From the NCBI GenBank assembly GCA_910578735.1, contig CAJTSQ010000002.1, forward strand, positions 1 to 64,000: a stretch of 64,000 nucleotides of DNA, given 5' to 3'. Made by a program: the position numbers and the translations under genes. Shown here one piece after another: positions 40,206 to 49,019 of this stretch; the stretch's first letter is position 1; each line of letters starts with the position of its first letter. Under the pieces are notes generated by a model. It was not told where the DNA came from, did not search any database, and was given only the letters and a program-made list of their open reading frames with translations. This DNA comes from an uncultured Oscillospiraceae bacterium. Lineage in GTDB: Bacteria; Bacillota; Clostridia; Oscillospirales; Oscillospiraceae.

Positions 40206-40998
40206 AATAATTCTCCGAGGTAAACTCCACCTTGCCCTCCTCCTGGGTGCAGGTGACGGTACAGTCCGACTCGGTGCCCGCCAGCAGCAGGCGGCGGGCC
40301 TTGCACAGCTCCAGCACAGCCAGGAAGGTGGCCACCACCTCCGACCGGCTGCGGCTGCCCTTGAACAGGGCCCGGAAGCGGGTAACGCCGAAGGTAATCA
40401 GCCGCTTGATGATCTCCCCCGCCTTGTCGGCCACGGGGTAGGGCTCCCGGCCCACGATGCCCTGGAAGGCGGACACAGGCGGGGGGAGCTTGTTGTCCAG
40501 CCGGCTCAGCACGTCGGTCATGGCCTTGAGCAGATCGGCCCTGTCATGGACGTAGCGGTATACCTTATCGGGCTGGACCGCCTCGGGCACCTTGGTCAGG
40601 TAGTCCCGGCCAATTTGATAACGGCTGTCCAGAGCGGGGACCACCGCTTTGACCTTCAAGTAATTCTCGTTGCGCTGATGGGCCTCCAGGGTGGCGATGA
40701 GCTGTTCCATCTCGCTCATGGCCTCCTCGTCGTTGATGGACAGCAACATCCGGGTCTTGATATACACCAGATGGGAGGCCATGGTGACAAAATCGCTGGC
40801 AACCTCCAGGTCCAGCTCCCGCCGCTGGTTCATCCACTCCATGTACTGGTCCAGAATGAGGGAAATTTGAATGTCCTTGATTTCCAGCTTGTTCTTGCTC
40901 AGCAGGTGGAGGATCAGGTCCAGAGGGCCCACAAAGTCCTCCATATTTTCCTCTTTTGCCTTCACCACCCCTTCCAGGTGGTAAATGGGAGCCTCCAA
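40204..40998 (-). CDS. scpA: Segregation and condensation protein ScpA
   Basis: A 264-residue kleisin bridging SMC heads. PIYHLEGVVKAKEENMEDFVGPLDLILHLLSKNKLEIKDI and QYMEWMNQRRELDLEVASDFVTMASHLVYIKTRMLL are diagnostic; the C-terminal winged helix (KRLITFGVTRFRALFKGSRSRSEVVATFLAVLELCK) is present. The start is TTG at 40996-40998 with GGGAGG upstream; a longer frame runs over the promoter. The promoter is at 41036-41064. Confidence 0.94.
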   Translation of the reverse strand: MEAPIYHLEGVVKAKEENMEDFVGPLDLILHLLSKNKLEIKDIQISLILDQYMEWMNQRRELDLEVASDFVTMASHLVYIKTRMLLSINDEEAMSEMEQLIATLEAHQRNENYLKVKAVVPALDSRYQIGRDYLTKVPEAVQPDKVYRYVHDRADLLKAMTDVLSRLDNKLPPPVSAFQGIVGREPYPVADKAGEIIKRLITFGVTRFRALFKGSRSRSEVVATFLAVLELCKARRLLLAGTESDCTVTCTQEEGKVEFTSENY

Positions 40999-41035
40999 GG
41001 GCCCACCTCCCCATTTTAGGATTATCTTTTTTGTT

Positions 41036-41064
41036 ATTATAACAGTTTGTCCTGGAAAAGACAA
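41036..41064 (-). promoter_or_regulatory. Promoter of the scpA operon
   Basis: TTGTCT (41059-41064) and TATAAT (41036-41041) on the minus strand with a 17-bp spacer, 38 bp before the scpA start. Confidence 0.82.
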
Positions 41065-41104
41065 GATAAAATCGCACCGGCTCGGCTTTATCTGGACCAT
41101 TAAG

Positions 41105-41146
41105 GTAAAAAGGGACAACCGCCACCCTGGCCGGTGACGGTTGTTA
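41105..41146 (-). terminator. Terminator downstream of ysxC
   Basis: ACAACCGTCACC pairs with GGTGGCGGTTGT (41115-41144, one wobble), followed on the minus strand by CCCTTTTTACC. The 41,147-41,229 stretch between it and ysxC holds a short open frame (see findings) but no recognised gene. Confidence 0.82.
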
Positions 41147-41229
41147 CTTAAAATAACCCATCCATAAAGGATTGACCGCTTTTACTGCGGTGTCCTTTTA
41201 TGCCCTTAATATAGTCAAGCACAATGCGG

Positions 41230-41820
41230 TCATTTTTCTATCCCGGCAAAGATGGCCGACAGCAGCTCCTCCCGGCCAGTGCCCTTTTCGGCGGAGAAGG
41301 GAATCAGCATATCCCCCTCCCCCAGCCCCAGGGTGTCCCGGACGCGCTGGAGGTTGGGCTCTATCTCGCTCTTTTTCAGCTTATCCAGCTTGTTGGCCAC
41401 GATAATCAGGGGACAGCCTGTCTCGCGAAACCACTGGAACATGGTGCAGTCGTCGGCGGTGGGCTTGTGGCGGGAATCCACAATCATCACCCCCAGGGTA
41501 AGCAGGTCGGGCCGGGCGAAGTAGTCCTCCATCAGCCGCCCCCACCGGTCCCGCTCCGCCTTGGACACCTTGGCGTAGCCGTAGCCCGGCAGGTCCACCA
41601 GATAGAAGGCCCCGTCAATATTGAAGTAGTTCACATGGACGGTCTTCCCCGGCGCGGCCCCCACCCGGGCGAAGTTCTTCCGGTTGAGGAGACGGTTGAT
41701 GACCGACGACTTGCCCACGTTGGACCGTCCGGCGAAGGCCACTTGGGGCCGGCCGTCCTGAATGAAGTTCTTCGGGGAGACGGCAGAGAGAACAAACTCC
41801 GCCTTCTGTAGATTAACCAT
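41230..41820 (-). CDS. ysxC: Ribosome biogenesis GTPase YsxC/EngB
   Basis: A 196-residue essential-type GTPase for 50S assembly. It shows the P-loop FAGRSNVGKSSVINRLL, G2/G3 (PGKTVHVNYF, DLPGYGYAKVS) and G4 VANKLDKLKKSE. ATG 41818-41820 follows AAGGAGGAG. A much longer frame extends back through the tandem repeat and is rejected. It follows lon, the common lon-ysxC pairing. Confidence 0.95.
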   Translation of the reverse strand: MVNLQKAEFVLSAVSPKNFIQDGRPQVAFAGRSNVGKSSVINRLLNRKNFARVGAAPGKTVHVNYFNIDGAFYLVDLPGYGYAKVSKAERDRWGRLMEDYFARPDLLTLGVMIVDSRHKPTADDCTMFQWFRETGCPLIIVANKLDKLKKSEIEPNLQRVRDTLGLGEGDMLIPFSAEKGTGREELLSAIFAGIEK

Positions 41821-41837
41821 TCGGTTCTCCTCCTTAT

Positions 41838-42036
41838 GGCCCCCTTGCCAAAGGGGGCTGGCACCGCCAAAGGCGGTGACTGGGGGATTCCGTAAAATAG
41901 AATCCCCCCCGCCACTTCGTGGCCCTCCCCCCTTTAACAAGGGGGGCTGGCACCGCCAAAGGCGGTGACTGGGGGATTCCGTAAAAAAGAATCCCCCCGC
42001 CACTTCGTGGCCCTCCCCCCTTTAACAAGGGGGGCT
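41838..42036. repeat. Family A repeat, tandem double copy between ysxC and lon
   Basis: Left module (GGCCCCCTTG, ACCGCCAAAGGCGGT, GACTGGGGGATTCCG) and right module (GAATCCCCCC, GCCACTTCGTGGC, CCTCCCCCCTTTAAC) each occur twice, with a direct period of 89 bp (GAATCC at 41900 and 41989). The second unit starts where the first ends, sharing the GGGGGGCTGG junction. It ends one base before the lon stop codon. Confidence 0.85.
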
Positions 42037-42037
42037 T

Positions 42038-44467
42038 TTACTGGCTCAGCCGGGAGCTGCCCTCTCCCTTGGGCGCGGGGGGCAGGTCAGGCAGGGCCTC
42101 GTTCTTTCTGGGGCGGCCCCGGCGACGGGGCGCGGGGACCTCCAAAGGGCGGTTCAGGGCCTGGGCCAGCACCTGGTCGGCCCGCTCCACCAGCACGAAC
42201 TGGAGGGCCTTGCGCACTGTCTGGTCGATTTCCTCCAGGTCCTTGGCGTTGTCGGCGGGGATGATAACCGTCTTAATTCCATTGCGGAAGGCGGCCATGG
42301 TTTTCTCCTTCAGTCCGCCGATGGGCAGCACCCGGCCCCGGAGGGTGACCTCTCCGGTCATGGCAAGCCCCCGGCGCACCGACACCCCGGTGAGGGCGGA
42401 CACCATGGCGGTGGTGATGGCAATGCCGGCGGAGGGGCCGTCCTTGGGCACCGCCCCCTCGGGGAAGTGGACGTGGATGTCCTTCTCCTTGTAGAAGTCG
42501 GCGGGGAGGTTCAGCCGGCCGGCCTGGCTGCGGATAAAGCTGAGGGCGGCGTGGGCCGACTCCTTCATCACGTCCCCCAGGTTGCCGGTGAGCTCCACCT
42601 TGCCGGAGCCGGGGACCACATTGACCTCCACCTCCAGCAGCTCGCCCCCCACAGCGGTCCAGGCCAGCCCGTTGACCACCCCCACCCGCTCCTCCAGAGC
42701 CTGGCGCTCGGGGTGATACTTGGGTACGCCCAAATACTCCTCCAGGTCCTTGTCTGTCACCTTGAGGACTTTCGCCTCCTCCGCCACCACCTTCATGGCG
42801 GCCTTTCGGCAGATGGCGGCCAGACGGCGCTCCAGCACACGGACCCCTGACTCCCGGGTGTAGGCGGCGATGATCTCCCGCAGGGCCCCGTCGGACACCT
42901 TCAGCTGCTGTCTGGACAGCCCATGGCGCTTCAGCTCCTTGGGCAGCAGGTGCTTTTTGGCGATCTGCACCTTCTCCTCGTCGGTGTAGCTGGACAGCTC
43001 AATGACTTCCATCCGGTCCAGCAGGGGGCGTGGGATGGTGTCGGTGGTGTTGGCGGTGGTGATAAACATCACCTGGGACAGGTCAAAGGGGACCTCCAGG
43101 AAATTGTCCCGGAAGGAGGCATTCTGTTCTCCGTCCAGCACCTCCAGCAGAGCGGAGGAGGGATCCCCCCGGTGGTCCCGGCCCAGCTTGTCGATCTCGT
43201 CCAGCAGAAGCACAGGGTTGCAGCTCTTTGCCTGATTGATGGCGGAGATAATCCGCCCGGGCATGGCCCCCACATAGGTCTTCCGGTGGCCTCGGATTTC
43301 CGCCTCGTCGCTGACGCCGCCCAGGGAGAGGCGGGCCAGCTTCCGGTTCATGGCGCGGGCCATGGACATGGCAATGGAGGTCTTGCCCACCCCCGGCGGG
43401 CCCACCAGGCACAGCACCTGGCCCTTCAGCTCAGGAGCCAGCTGCTTGACCGCCACAAACTCCAATATGCGCTGTTTCACCTTGTCCAGCCCGAAGTGAT
43501 CCTGGTCCAGCACCCGGCGCACCGCCGGGACGCTCACCTTCTCCTTCGTGGTCTTCCCCCAGGGCAGCTCCAGGCAGACATCCAGATAGCTGCGCAGGAC
43601 GGAACTCTCTGAGGAGCTGTAGGGCTGCTTGGCCAGGCGGGCCAGCTCCTTGTTCAGCTTCTCCCGGACCTGGTCGGGGAGATCGGCCTTGGCAATCCTC
43701 TCCCGATACTCCTCAATCTCGTCGCTCTCCTCCCCCAGCTCGCTCTGGATGGCCTTCAGCTGCTCCCGGAGGTAGTAATCCCGTTGATTTTCCGACATCT
43801 GCTCCCGGGCCCGCTCCTGAATCTCGTGGTCCAGGGAGAGGATCTCCACCTCCCGGCCCAGCAAGCGGTAGAGCTTCTCCAGGCGGCGGACAGGGCGCAG
43901 TTCCTCCAGGATGCTCTGCTTGTCGCTGTTGCGCATGGGAATATTTTGGGCGATATAGTCGGCGATGTGGCCCGGGTCCCGGCTGGCCAGCACATGGACC
44001 ATCAGGTCCGGGGCCAGCTTGGGGGACAGCTCGGCATACTCCTGGAACAGCTCGTAGGCCGCCCGCATCAAGGCCTCGGCCCTGGGGCTGTCCCGGGCCG
44101 GGAGAACGTCGATCTCCTGCACCTCCGCCTCCAGATAGGGCTCGGCCCGCATCATCTGGAGCAGACGGCCCCGGGCCTGGCCCTCCACCATCACCCGCAC
44201 GTTGTCCCCGGGCATCCGGAGGATCTGACGGATGTTGGAGATGGTCCCCACCTGATACAGGTCGTCCAGCTCCGGATCCTCCACTCCGATTTCCTTCTGG
44301 CCCACCAGGAACACGGGGCAGCCGGCGTTCATGGCCGCCTCCAGGGCCCGGACCGAGGCCTCCCTGGCCACCTCAAAGTGAATCAGCACATTGGGGAACA
44401 CCGTCAGCCCCCGCAGGGCGATGACGGGCATGGTGGTGGTGTGGAGAATATCCCATTCTTTCGACAT
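42038..44467 (-). CDS. lon: ATP-dependent protease Lon
   Basis: An 809-residue AAA+ serine protease degrading misfolded and regulatory proteins. N-terminal substrate-binding domain ([21 protein letters not shown]), Walker [12 protein letters not shown], Walker [10 protein letters not shown], sensor and arginine-finger regions, then the protease domain with catalytic Ser in [10 protein letters not shown] and Lys in [13 protein letters not shown]. The C-terminus has a basic patch ([10 protein letters not shown]). ATG has GAGGAAGTGAG upstream. It groups with clpX, clpP and tig. Confidence 0.96.
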   Translation of the reverse strand: MSKEWDILHTTTMPVIALRGLTVFPNVLIHFEVAREASVRALEAAMNAGCPVFLVGQKEIGVEDPELDDLYQVGTISNIRQILRMPGDNVRVMVEGQARGRLLQMMRAEPYLEAEVQEIDVLPARDSPRAEALMRAAYELFQEYAELSPKLAPDLMVHVLASRDPGHIADYIAQNIPMRNSDKQSILEELRPVRRLEKLYRLLGREVEILSLDHEIQERAREQMSENQRDYYLREQLKAIQSELGEESDEIEEYRERIAKADLPDQVREKLNKELARLAKQPYSSSESSVLRSYLDVCLELPWGKTTKEKVSVPAVRRVLDQDHFGLDKVKQRILEFVAVKQLAPELKGQVLCLVGPPGVGKTSIAMSMARAMNRKLARLSLGGVSDEAEIRGHRKTYVGAMPGRIISAINQAKSCNPVLLLDEIDKLGRDHRGDPSSALLEVLDGEQNASFRDNFLEVPFDLSQVMFITTANTTDTIPRPLLDRMEVIELSSYTDEEKVQIAKKHLLPKELKRHGLSRQQLKVSDGALREIIAAYTRESGVRVLERRLAAICRKAAMKVVAEEAKVLKVTDKDLEEYLGVPKYHPERQALEERVGVVNGLAWTAVGGELLEVEVNVVPGSGKVELTGNLGDVMKESAHAALSFIRSQAGRLNLPADFYKEKDIHVHFPEGAVPKDGPSAGIAITTAMVSALTGVSVRRGLAMTGEVTLRGRVLPIGGLKEKTMAAFRNGIKTVIIPADNAKDLEEIDQTVRKALQFVLVERADQVLAQALNRPLEVPAPRRRGRPRKNEALPDLPPAPKGEGSSRLSQ

Positions 44468-44528
44468 GGTCGCTCACTTCCTCTCGCAAACAGTGCGCAG
44501 GGGGCGTCACCCTCGGCGCCCCGTTTTA

Positions 44529-44577
44529 TAACAAGGTAGGCCAAACGCCCCGCTCGGCCGGATGCGGGGCGTCTGGT
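44529..44577 (-). terminator. Hairpin after clpX
   Basis: ACGCCCCGC and GCGGGGCGT (about 44547-44574) flank a GC loop; the minus-strand tail is only TTTGG, so it is a weak terminator candidate. Confidence 0.5.
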
Positions 44578-44586
44578 TCAATTCTG

Positions 44587-45912
44587 TCAGCCTGCCCGGC
44601 CGTGGTCCCGCCGGCGGGGCTGCTCCACCTGAACGGTGGCCCGGCCCAGTTTGGGCCGCTGGGTCCGGTTGGGGTCCCGGGTCAGCTCAGGGGGCTCCCC
44701 GTCCTGAACACAGGCCTCGGTGATGGTCACCTTGACGATAGTGGGATCGGAGGGGATATCGTACATGATCTGATTCATGACCTCCTCCAGGATGGCCCGC
44801 AGTCCCCGGGCCCCGATCTCCCGGGCCACCGCCCGGCCGGCCACCGCGCCCAGGGCCTCGGGGGTAAACTCCAGCTCCACCTCGTCGTAGTTCAGCAGCA
44901 CCTGGTACTGCTTCACCAGGGCGTTTTTGGGCTCAGTGAGGATGCGCACCATCTGGTCCCGGTCCAAGGATTCCAGGGTGGTCATCACCGGCAGACGGCC
45001 CACCAGCTCGGGGATGATGCCGAATTTCAGCAGGTCCTGGGGCTGTATCTCAGCCATGAGCTCGCCCACATTCTGCTCTTTTTTGCTCTTGATCTCGGCG
45101 CCGAAGCCCAGGGAGCGCTTGTCCAGCCGGCGCTCGATAATCTTGTCGATCCCGTCGAAGGCGCCGCCGCAGATAAAGAGGATGTTGCGGGTGTCGATCT
45201 GAATAAACTCCTGGTGGGGGTGCTTCCGCCCGCCCTGGGGCGGAACATTGGCCACCGTGCCCTCCACAATCTTCAGCAGGGCCTGCTGCACCCCTTCGCC
45301 GGACACGTCCCGGGTAATGGAGACATTTTCACTCTTTCGGGCGATCTTATCCATCTCATCAATATAGATGATCCCCCGTTCGGCCAGCTCAATATCGTAG
45401 TCGGCGGCCTGGACCAGGCGCAGGAGGATGTTCTCCACGTCGTCGCCCACGTAGCCCGCCTCGGTGAGGGTGGTGGCATCGGCGATGGCGAAGGGCACCT
45501 TCAGCACCCGGGCCAGGGTCTGGGCAAAGAGGGTCTTGCCGCAGCCGGTGGGGCCCATCAGAAGGATGTTGCTCTTCTGCAGCTCCACATCCTCCGCCCC
45601 GCCGAAATAGATGCGCTTATAGTGGTTGTACACCGCCACGGACAGGGATACCTTGGCCTTTTCCTGGCCGATGATATACTGGTCCAAAACGGCGTGGATT
45701 TCCTTTGGCGTGGGGATGGCGTCGGGAATTTCGCCCAAAAGCTGGCCGTCGTCCTCGTCCATCAGCAGGGCCTCCGCCCCCATCGCCTCCATACACAGGT
45801 TGACGCACTCATTGCAGATATACACGCCCGGTCCGGCGATCATCCGCTTCACCTGGTCCTGGTGCTTGCCGCAGAAGGAGCAGCGCACCCTTCTTTCGTC
45901 GTTCATTGCCAT
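44587..45912 (-). CDS. clpX: ATP-dependent Clp protease ATP-binding subunit ClpX
   Basis: A 441-residue AAA+ unfoldase. The N-terminal zinc-binding domain has Cys11/14 and Cys33/36 (CSFC ... CNEC). The ATPase core shows [18 protein letters not shown] and [10 protein letters not shown], and the IGF-type ClpP-docking loop appears as LGFGAE. The start is ATG ([11 protein letters not shown]) with AGAGGTG upstream. The C-terminal tail ([11 protein letters not shown]) is basic. clpP precedes it by 50 bp. Confidence 0.96.
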   Translation of the reverse strand: MAMNDERRVRCSFCGKHQDQVKRMIAGPGVYICNECVNLCMEAMGAEALLMDEDDGQLLGEIPDAIPTPKEIHAVLDQYIIGQEKAKVSLSVAVYNHYKRIYFGGAEDVELQKSNILLMGPTGCGKTLFAQTLARVLKVPFAIADATTLTEAGYVGDDVENILLRLVQAADYDIELAERGIIYIDEMDKIARKSENVSITRDVSGEGVQQALLKIVEGTVANVPPQGGRKHPHQEFIQIDTRNILFICGGAFDGIDKIIERRLDKRSLGFGAEIKSKKEQNVGELMAEIQPQDLLKFGIIPELVGRLPVMTTLESLDRDQMVRILTEPKNALVKQYQVLLNYDEVELEFTPEALGAVAGRAVAREIGARGLRAILEEVMNQIMYDIPSDPTIVKVTITEACVQDGEPPELTRDPNRTQRPKLGRATVQVEQPRRRDHGRAG

Positions 45913-45962
45913 GGATACACCTCTTTTACTGGGCGGCCGGAGCCGTCTCTCTCTCTTAAAGC

Positions 45963-46544
45963 TTACCGCCGGTCGATCACCTTGTCGATCAGGCCATACT
46001 CCATGGCCTCCTGGGCGGTCATAAAGTTGTCGCGTTCGCAGTCGGCGGTGACTACCTCGATGGGCTTGCCGGTATTTTCTGACAGGATGCGGTTCATCCG
46101 CTTCTTGACGATCTCCAGCCGCTTCAGGTGAATGGCCATATCGGTGATCTGGCCCTGGGTGCCGGCAGAGGGCTGATGGATCATAATTTCGGCATTGGGC
46201 AGGGCCAGCCGCTTGCCCTTGGCCCCGGAGGACAGCAGGAAGGCCCCCATGGAGGCGGCCATGCCGATGCAGATGGTGGACACGTCACACTTGATATACT
46301 GCATGGTGTCATAGATGGCCATACCGTCGGTGACCGAGCCGCCGGGGCTGTTAATATAGAACTGGATGTCCTTGTCTGGGTCCTGGGCCTCCAGGTACAG
46401 CAGCTGGGCCACGACCAGAGAGGCGGTAGTGGCGTTGACCTCCTCCGACAGCATGACGATGCGGTCGTTAAGCAGGCGGGAGAAGATGTCATAGGACCGC
46501 TCGCCCCGGTTGGTTTGTTCAACTACATAGGGAACTAAACTCAT
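45963..46544 (-). CDS. clpP: ATP-dependent Clp protease proteolytic subunit ClpP
   Basis: A 193-residue serine protease. The catalytic triad is in [14 protein letters not shown] (Ser), MIHQPSAG (His) and the Asp-equivalent region following [35 protein letters not shown] is the N-terminal axial loop. ATG has AAGGAG upstream. Gene order tig-clpP-clpX-lon-ysxC is conserved in Clostridia and Bacilli. Confidence 0.96.
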   Translation of the reverse strand: MSLVPYVVEQTNRGERSYDIFSRLLNDRIVMLSEEVNATTASLVVAQLLYLEAQDPDKDIQFYINSPGGSVTDGMAIYDTMQYIKCDVSTICIGMAASMGAFLLSSGAKGKRLALPNAEIMIHQPSAGTQGQITDMAIHLKRLEIVKKRMNRILSENTGKPIEVVTADCERDNFMTAQEAMEYGLIDKVIDRR

Positions 46545-46674
46545 GATAATACTCCTTTTATGAAATAGGATACCAGATTATACCCAGCTGCGGGGACATT
46601 CATTCCTCCCAGCGGGCCGATCGGGATACACATTCGCCCGGGGCGGCCAAAGCCGCCCCGGACGTCTGACGGCT

Positions 46675-48075
46675 TTACTCGGCCGCAGGTTCTTCGGTCT
46701 TCTTCTTGGCCCGGGCCCGCTTGGGCTTCTCCTCGCCCTCCTCCGCCTTTTTGGCGGCCTTTCTGGCCGGCTTCTTTTCAGCCTTCTCCTCGTTCTTCTT
46801 GGCCTCGCCCACCTTGGCCTTGGACAGCACCAGCTCGCTGGCCTTCCGCAGGGTCAGGTCGTTTCTCAGCACATCGTCGGTGATGAAAGCCTTCACCTGG
46901 TCCGCCTCCATCTGATACTGCTCCGCCAGCTTAGCGATCTCCGCCTCACACTCCTCGTCAGAGGCCTGGAGGCCCTCCGCCTTGGCTACGGCGGCGAGGG
47001 CCAGCTCCATCTGCACCTGTTTCAGGGCGGAAGGCCGGGCGGAGGCGCGCATCATCTCCATGTTCATGCCCATCATGGACATATACTGGTCCATGGCGAT
47101 GCCCTGGTTCTGCAGGCGCATGGCATAGTCGTCCATCAGGCGGTCCACTTGGACCTCCACCATGCCGTCGGGAATCTCGCACTCCATGTTCTCTACCAGC
47201 TGTTCTATGACGGCGTTTTCAAAGTCACTCTGAGCCTGGGCCTTTTTCCGCTCCAGCAGCTTCTCGCCCAGATCCTTGCGGAAATCGGCCAGGGTCTCAA
47301 ACTCAGACACGTCCTTGGCAAACTCATCGTCCACCTCGGGGGCCTGAGACTCCTTCACCTCGTTGCACTTCACGTGGAAGACCACCGCCTTGCCGGCCAG
47401 GTCGGCGTGGTAGTCCTCAGGGAAGGTGATGTCGATGTCCTTCTCCTCGCCGGCCTTCATGCCGACCACCTGCTCCTCAAAGCCGGGGACAAACATGCCT
47501 GCGCCCAGCTTCAGGTCGTAGTTCTCGCCTTTTCCGCCCTCGAAGGGAGTGCCGTTGTCGAAGCCCTCGAAGTCGATGACGGCAGTATCGCCGTTCTTGG
47601 CCTTGCGCTTCACGCTGACCAGACGGGTGGCCCGGCTGATATAGGGCTTAAGTTCTTCATCGATGTCCTTGTCGGTAACCGCGGGCTCCTCCTTGGGGGC
47701 GGTGAGGCCCAGGTACTCGCCCAGCTTGGCCTCGGGGCGGACGGAGACCAGCGCCTTAAAGGTGAAGCCCTCCTTGCCCACCTCCACGATCTCCATCTTG
47801 GGATAGCCCACATCGTCCAGGCCCTGCTCCTTCACCGCCTCCTCATAGGCGGCGGGGTACAGGTCGTTGATGGCATCCTCGTAGAACACACTGGCGCCGT
47901 ACATCCCCTCGATAATCTTCCGGGGGGCCTTGCCCTTGCGGAAGCCAGGGACATTGATGCGCCCGCGGTTCTTCAGATAGGCTTTCTGGATGGCGGCCTC
48001 AAAGGCTTCGGCCTCCACCTGGATAGTGAGCTCGACGGTGCTCTTTTCTTTCTTTTCAACACTGGTGACCTTCAT
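46675..48075 (-). CDS. tig: Trigger factor
   Basis: A 466-residue ribosome-bound chaperone and prolyl isomerase. The ribosome-docking GFRKGKAPRKIIEG motif lies near residue 45. The FKBP domain occupies about 155-245 (GDTAVIDFEGFDNGTPFEGG, FEEQVVGMKAGEEKDIDI). The C-terminal helical arms follow. The last about 40 residues form a Lys/Ala-rich tail (EEKAEKKPARKAAKKAEEGE) beyond the usual end, unusual but seen in some relatives. ATG has CAGGAGG upstream. Confidence 0.95.
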   Translation of the reverse strand: MKVTSVEKKEKSTVELTIQVEAEAFEAAIQKAYLKNRGRINVPGFRKGKAPRKIIEGMYGASVFYEDAINDLYPAAYEEAVKEQGLDDVGYPKMEIVEVGKEGFTFKALVSVRPEAKLGEYLGLTAPKEEPAVTDKDIDEELKPYISRATRLVSVKRKAKNGDTAVIDFEGFDNGTPFEGGKGENYDLKLGAGMFVPGFEEQVVGMKAGEEKDIDITFPEDYHADLAGKAVVFHVKCNEVKESQAPEVDDEFAKDVSEFETLADFRKDLGEKLLERKKAQAQSDFENAVIEQLVENMECEIPDGMVEVQVDRLMDDYAMRLQNQGIAMDQYMSMMGMNMEMMRASARPSALKQVQMELALAAVAKAEGLQASDEECEAEIAKLAEQYQMEADQVKAFITDDVLRNDLTLRKASELVLSKAKVGEAKKNEEKAEKKPARKAAKKAEEGEEKPKRARAKKKTEEPAAE

Positions 48076-48263
48076 TTGTCCATTTCCTCCTGTTGGCCCC
48101 GTCGAGCCGCTCCCGGCGGCAGGGCCTTTTTACTTTCGCCACGATATTCTATCAGATATGCGGCCGCTTGAATAGTCTTTTTTTGAAATTTCCCTGAAAT
48201 TTTTCGAAATCATCTCTCTGGGGGCCCGGAATCAGGCATTTTGACGGGAACAATTCCGGGATA

Positions 48264-48334
48264 TGCGGGGCCCGCCGCCTTCGGCGGGCTATTTTTTAAT
48301 TCCGACGGCCCGCCCAGGGAGGCAGCCCCCTACA
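48264..48334. repeat. Palindromic repeat upstream of tig (family B)
   Basis: A 71-bp element starting TGCGGGGCCC and ending CAGCCCCCTACA. It holds GCCCGCCG/CGGCGGGC (48270-48289) followed by a T6 run on the plus strand, which could terminate rightward transcripts although no rightward gene ends here. The adjoining 48,076-48,263 stretch shows nothing else recognisable. Confidence 0.6.
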
Positions 48335-49016
48335 AAATACACACCGGTGTAAATCCCACATAGTCGGCGGCCACCAGGCGGTAGTCCACCGCCCCCTGCC
48401 GGCCGGTGACAGCCAGCCGGTGGCTCCCCCCGTGAAGGTGGCCATAGCAGCACAGCGTAACCCCAAACCGCTCCAGCAAGTCGATAATTTCCTGACAGCG
48501 GTAGCCCTGGTACAGGGGCGGGTAGTGGAGAAAGCACAGCTTCTCCCGCTCCCCCGCCGCCTTCAGGGAGGCCTCCAGCCGGATCAGCTCCCGGTTGAAT
48601 ATCTTGGCGGAGTGTTCCCCCCGCTCCTCCTCGTAGAACCAGCCTCGGGTGCCGCACAGGGCGGCATCTCCATATATATGGCAGTTGTTATGGAGGATAT
48701 CCAGGGTGGAAAAGCCATTTTCCGCGAAAAACGCTTTCATCTTGGCCGCCGTCATCCACCAGTAGTCGTGGTTGCCCTTGAGCAGCAGCTTCCTGCCCCC
48801 GGGAAGGGCGTCCAGAAAGGCGAAGTCCGGCCTGGCCTCCTCCAGGCTCATACCCCAGGACACATCGCCGCAGATGACCACCGTATCCTCCGGAGACACG
48901 ATCTGAAATCCCTCTCTCAGCTTCTCCACATAGCCCGCCCAGCCGCCGCCAAACACGTCCATGGGCTTGCTGCCGCCCAGGGAGAGGTGGGTATCTCCAA
49001 TGGCGTATAGGGCCAT
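48330..49016 (-). CDS. Calcineurin-like metallophosphoesterase
   Basis: A 228-residue phosphoesterase. All metal motifs are visible: GDTHL (residues 7-11), GDVSWGM, KGNHDYWW, HYPP and YGHLHGG. Substrates of this subgroup (phosphodiesters, nucleotides or phosphoproteins) are unknown. ATG lies three bases after the thrC stop, so the two are cotranscribed. Its last codons fall in the family B repeat. Confidence 0.9.
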   Translation of the reverse strand: MALYAIGDTHLSLGGSKPMDVFGGGWAGYVEKLREGFQIVSPEDTVVICGDVSWGMSLEEARPDFAFLDALPGGRKLLLKGNHDYWWMTAAKMKAFFAENGFSTLDILHNNCHIYGDAALCGTRGWFYEEERGEHSAKIFNRELIRLEASLKAAGEREKLCFLHYPPLYQGYRCQEIIDLLERFGVTLCCYGHLHGGSHRLAVTGRQGAVDYRLVAADYVGFTPVCIL

Positions 49017-49019
49017 CGC

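Noticed and set aside
41230..42003. Longer N-terminus for YsxC
   Set aside because: The additional 61 codons translate the family A repeat; ATG 41818-41820 has a strong ribosome site and the normal family start.
41838..42036. Tandem repeat that could be taken for a CRISPR array
   Set aside because: There are only two units with an 89-bp period, no unique spacers of equal length, and no cas genes; single copies occur elsewhere as a dispersed palindromic element.
48270..48297. Rightward terminator at 48.28 kb
   Set aside because: The stem and T run are good, but no rightward gene precedes it; it is better explained as part of a family B repeat, so it is not listed as a gene terminator.
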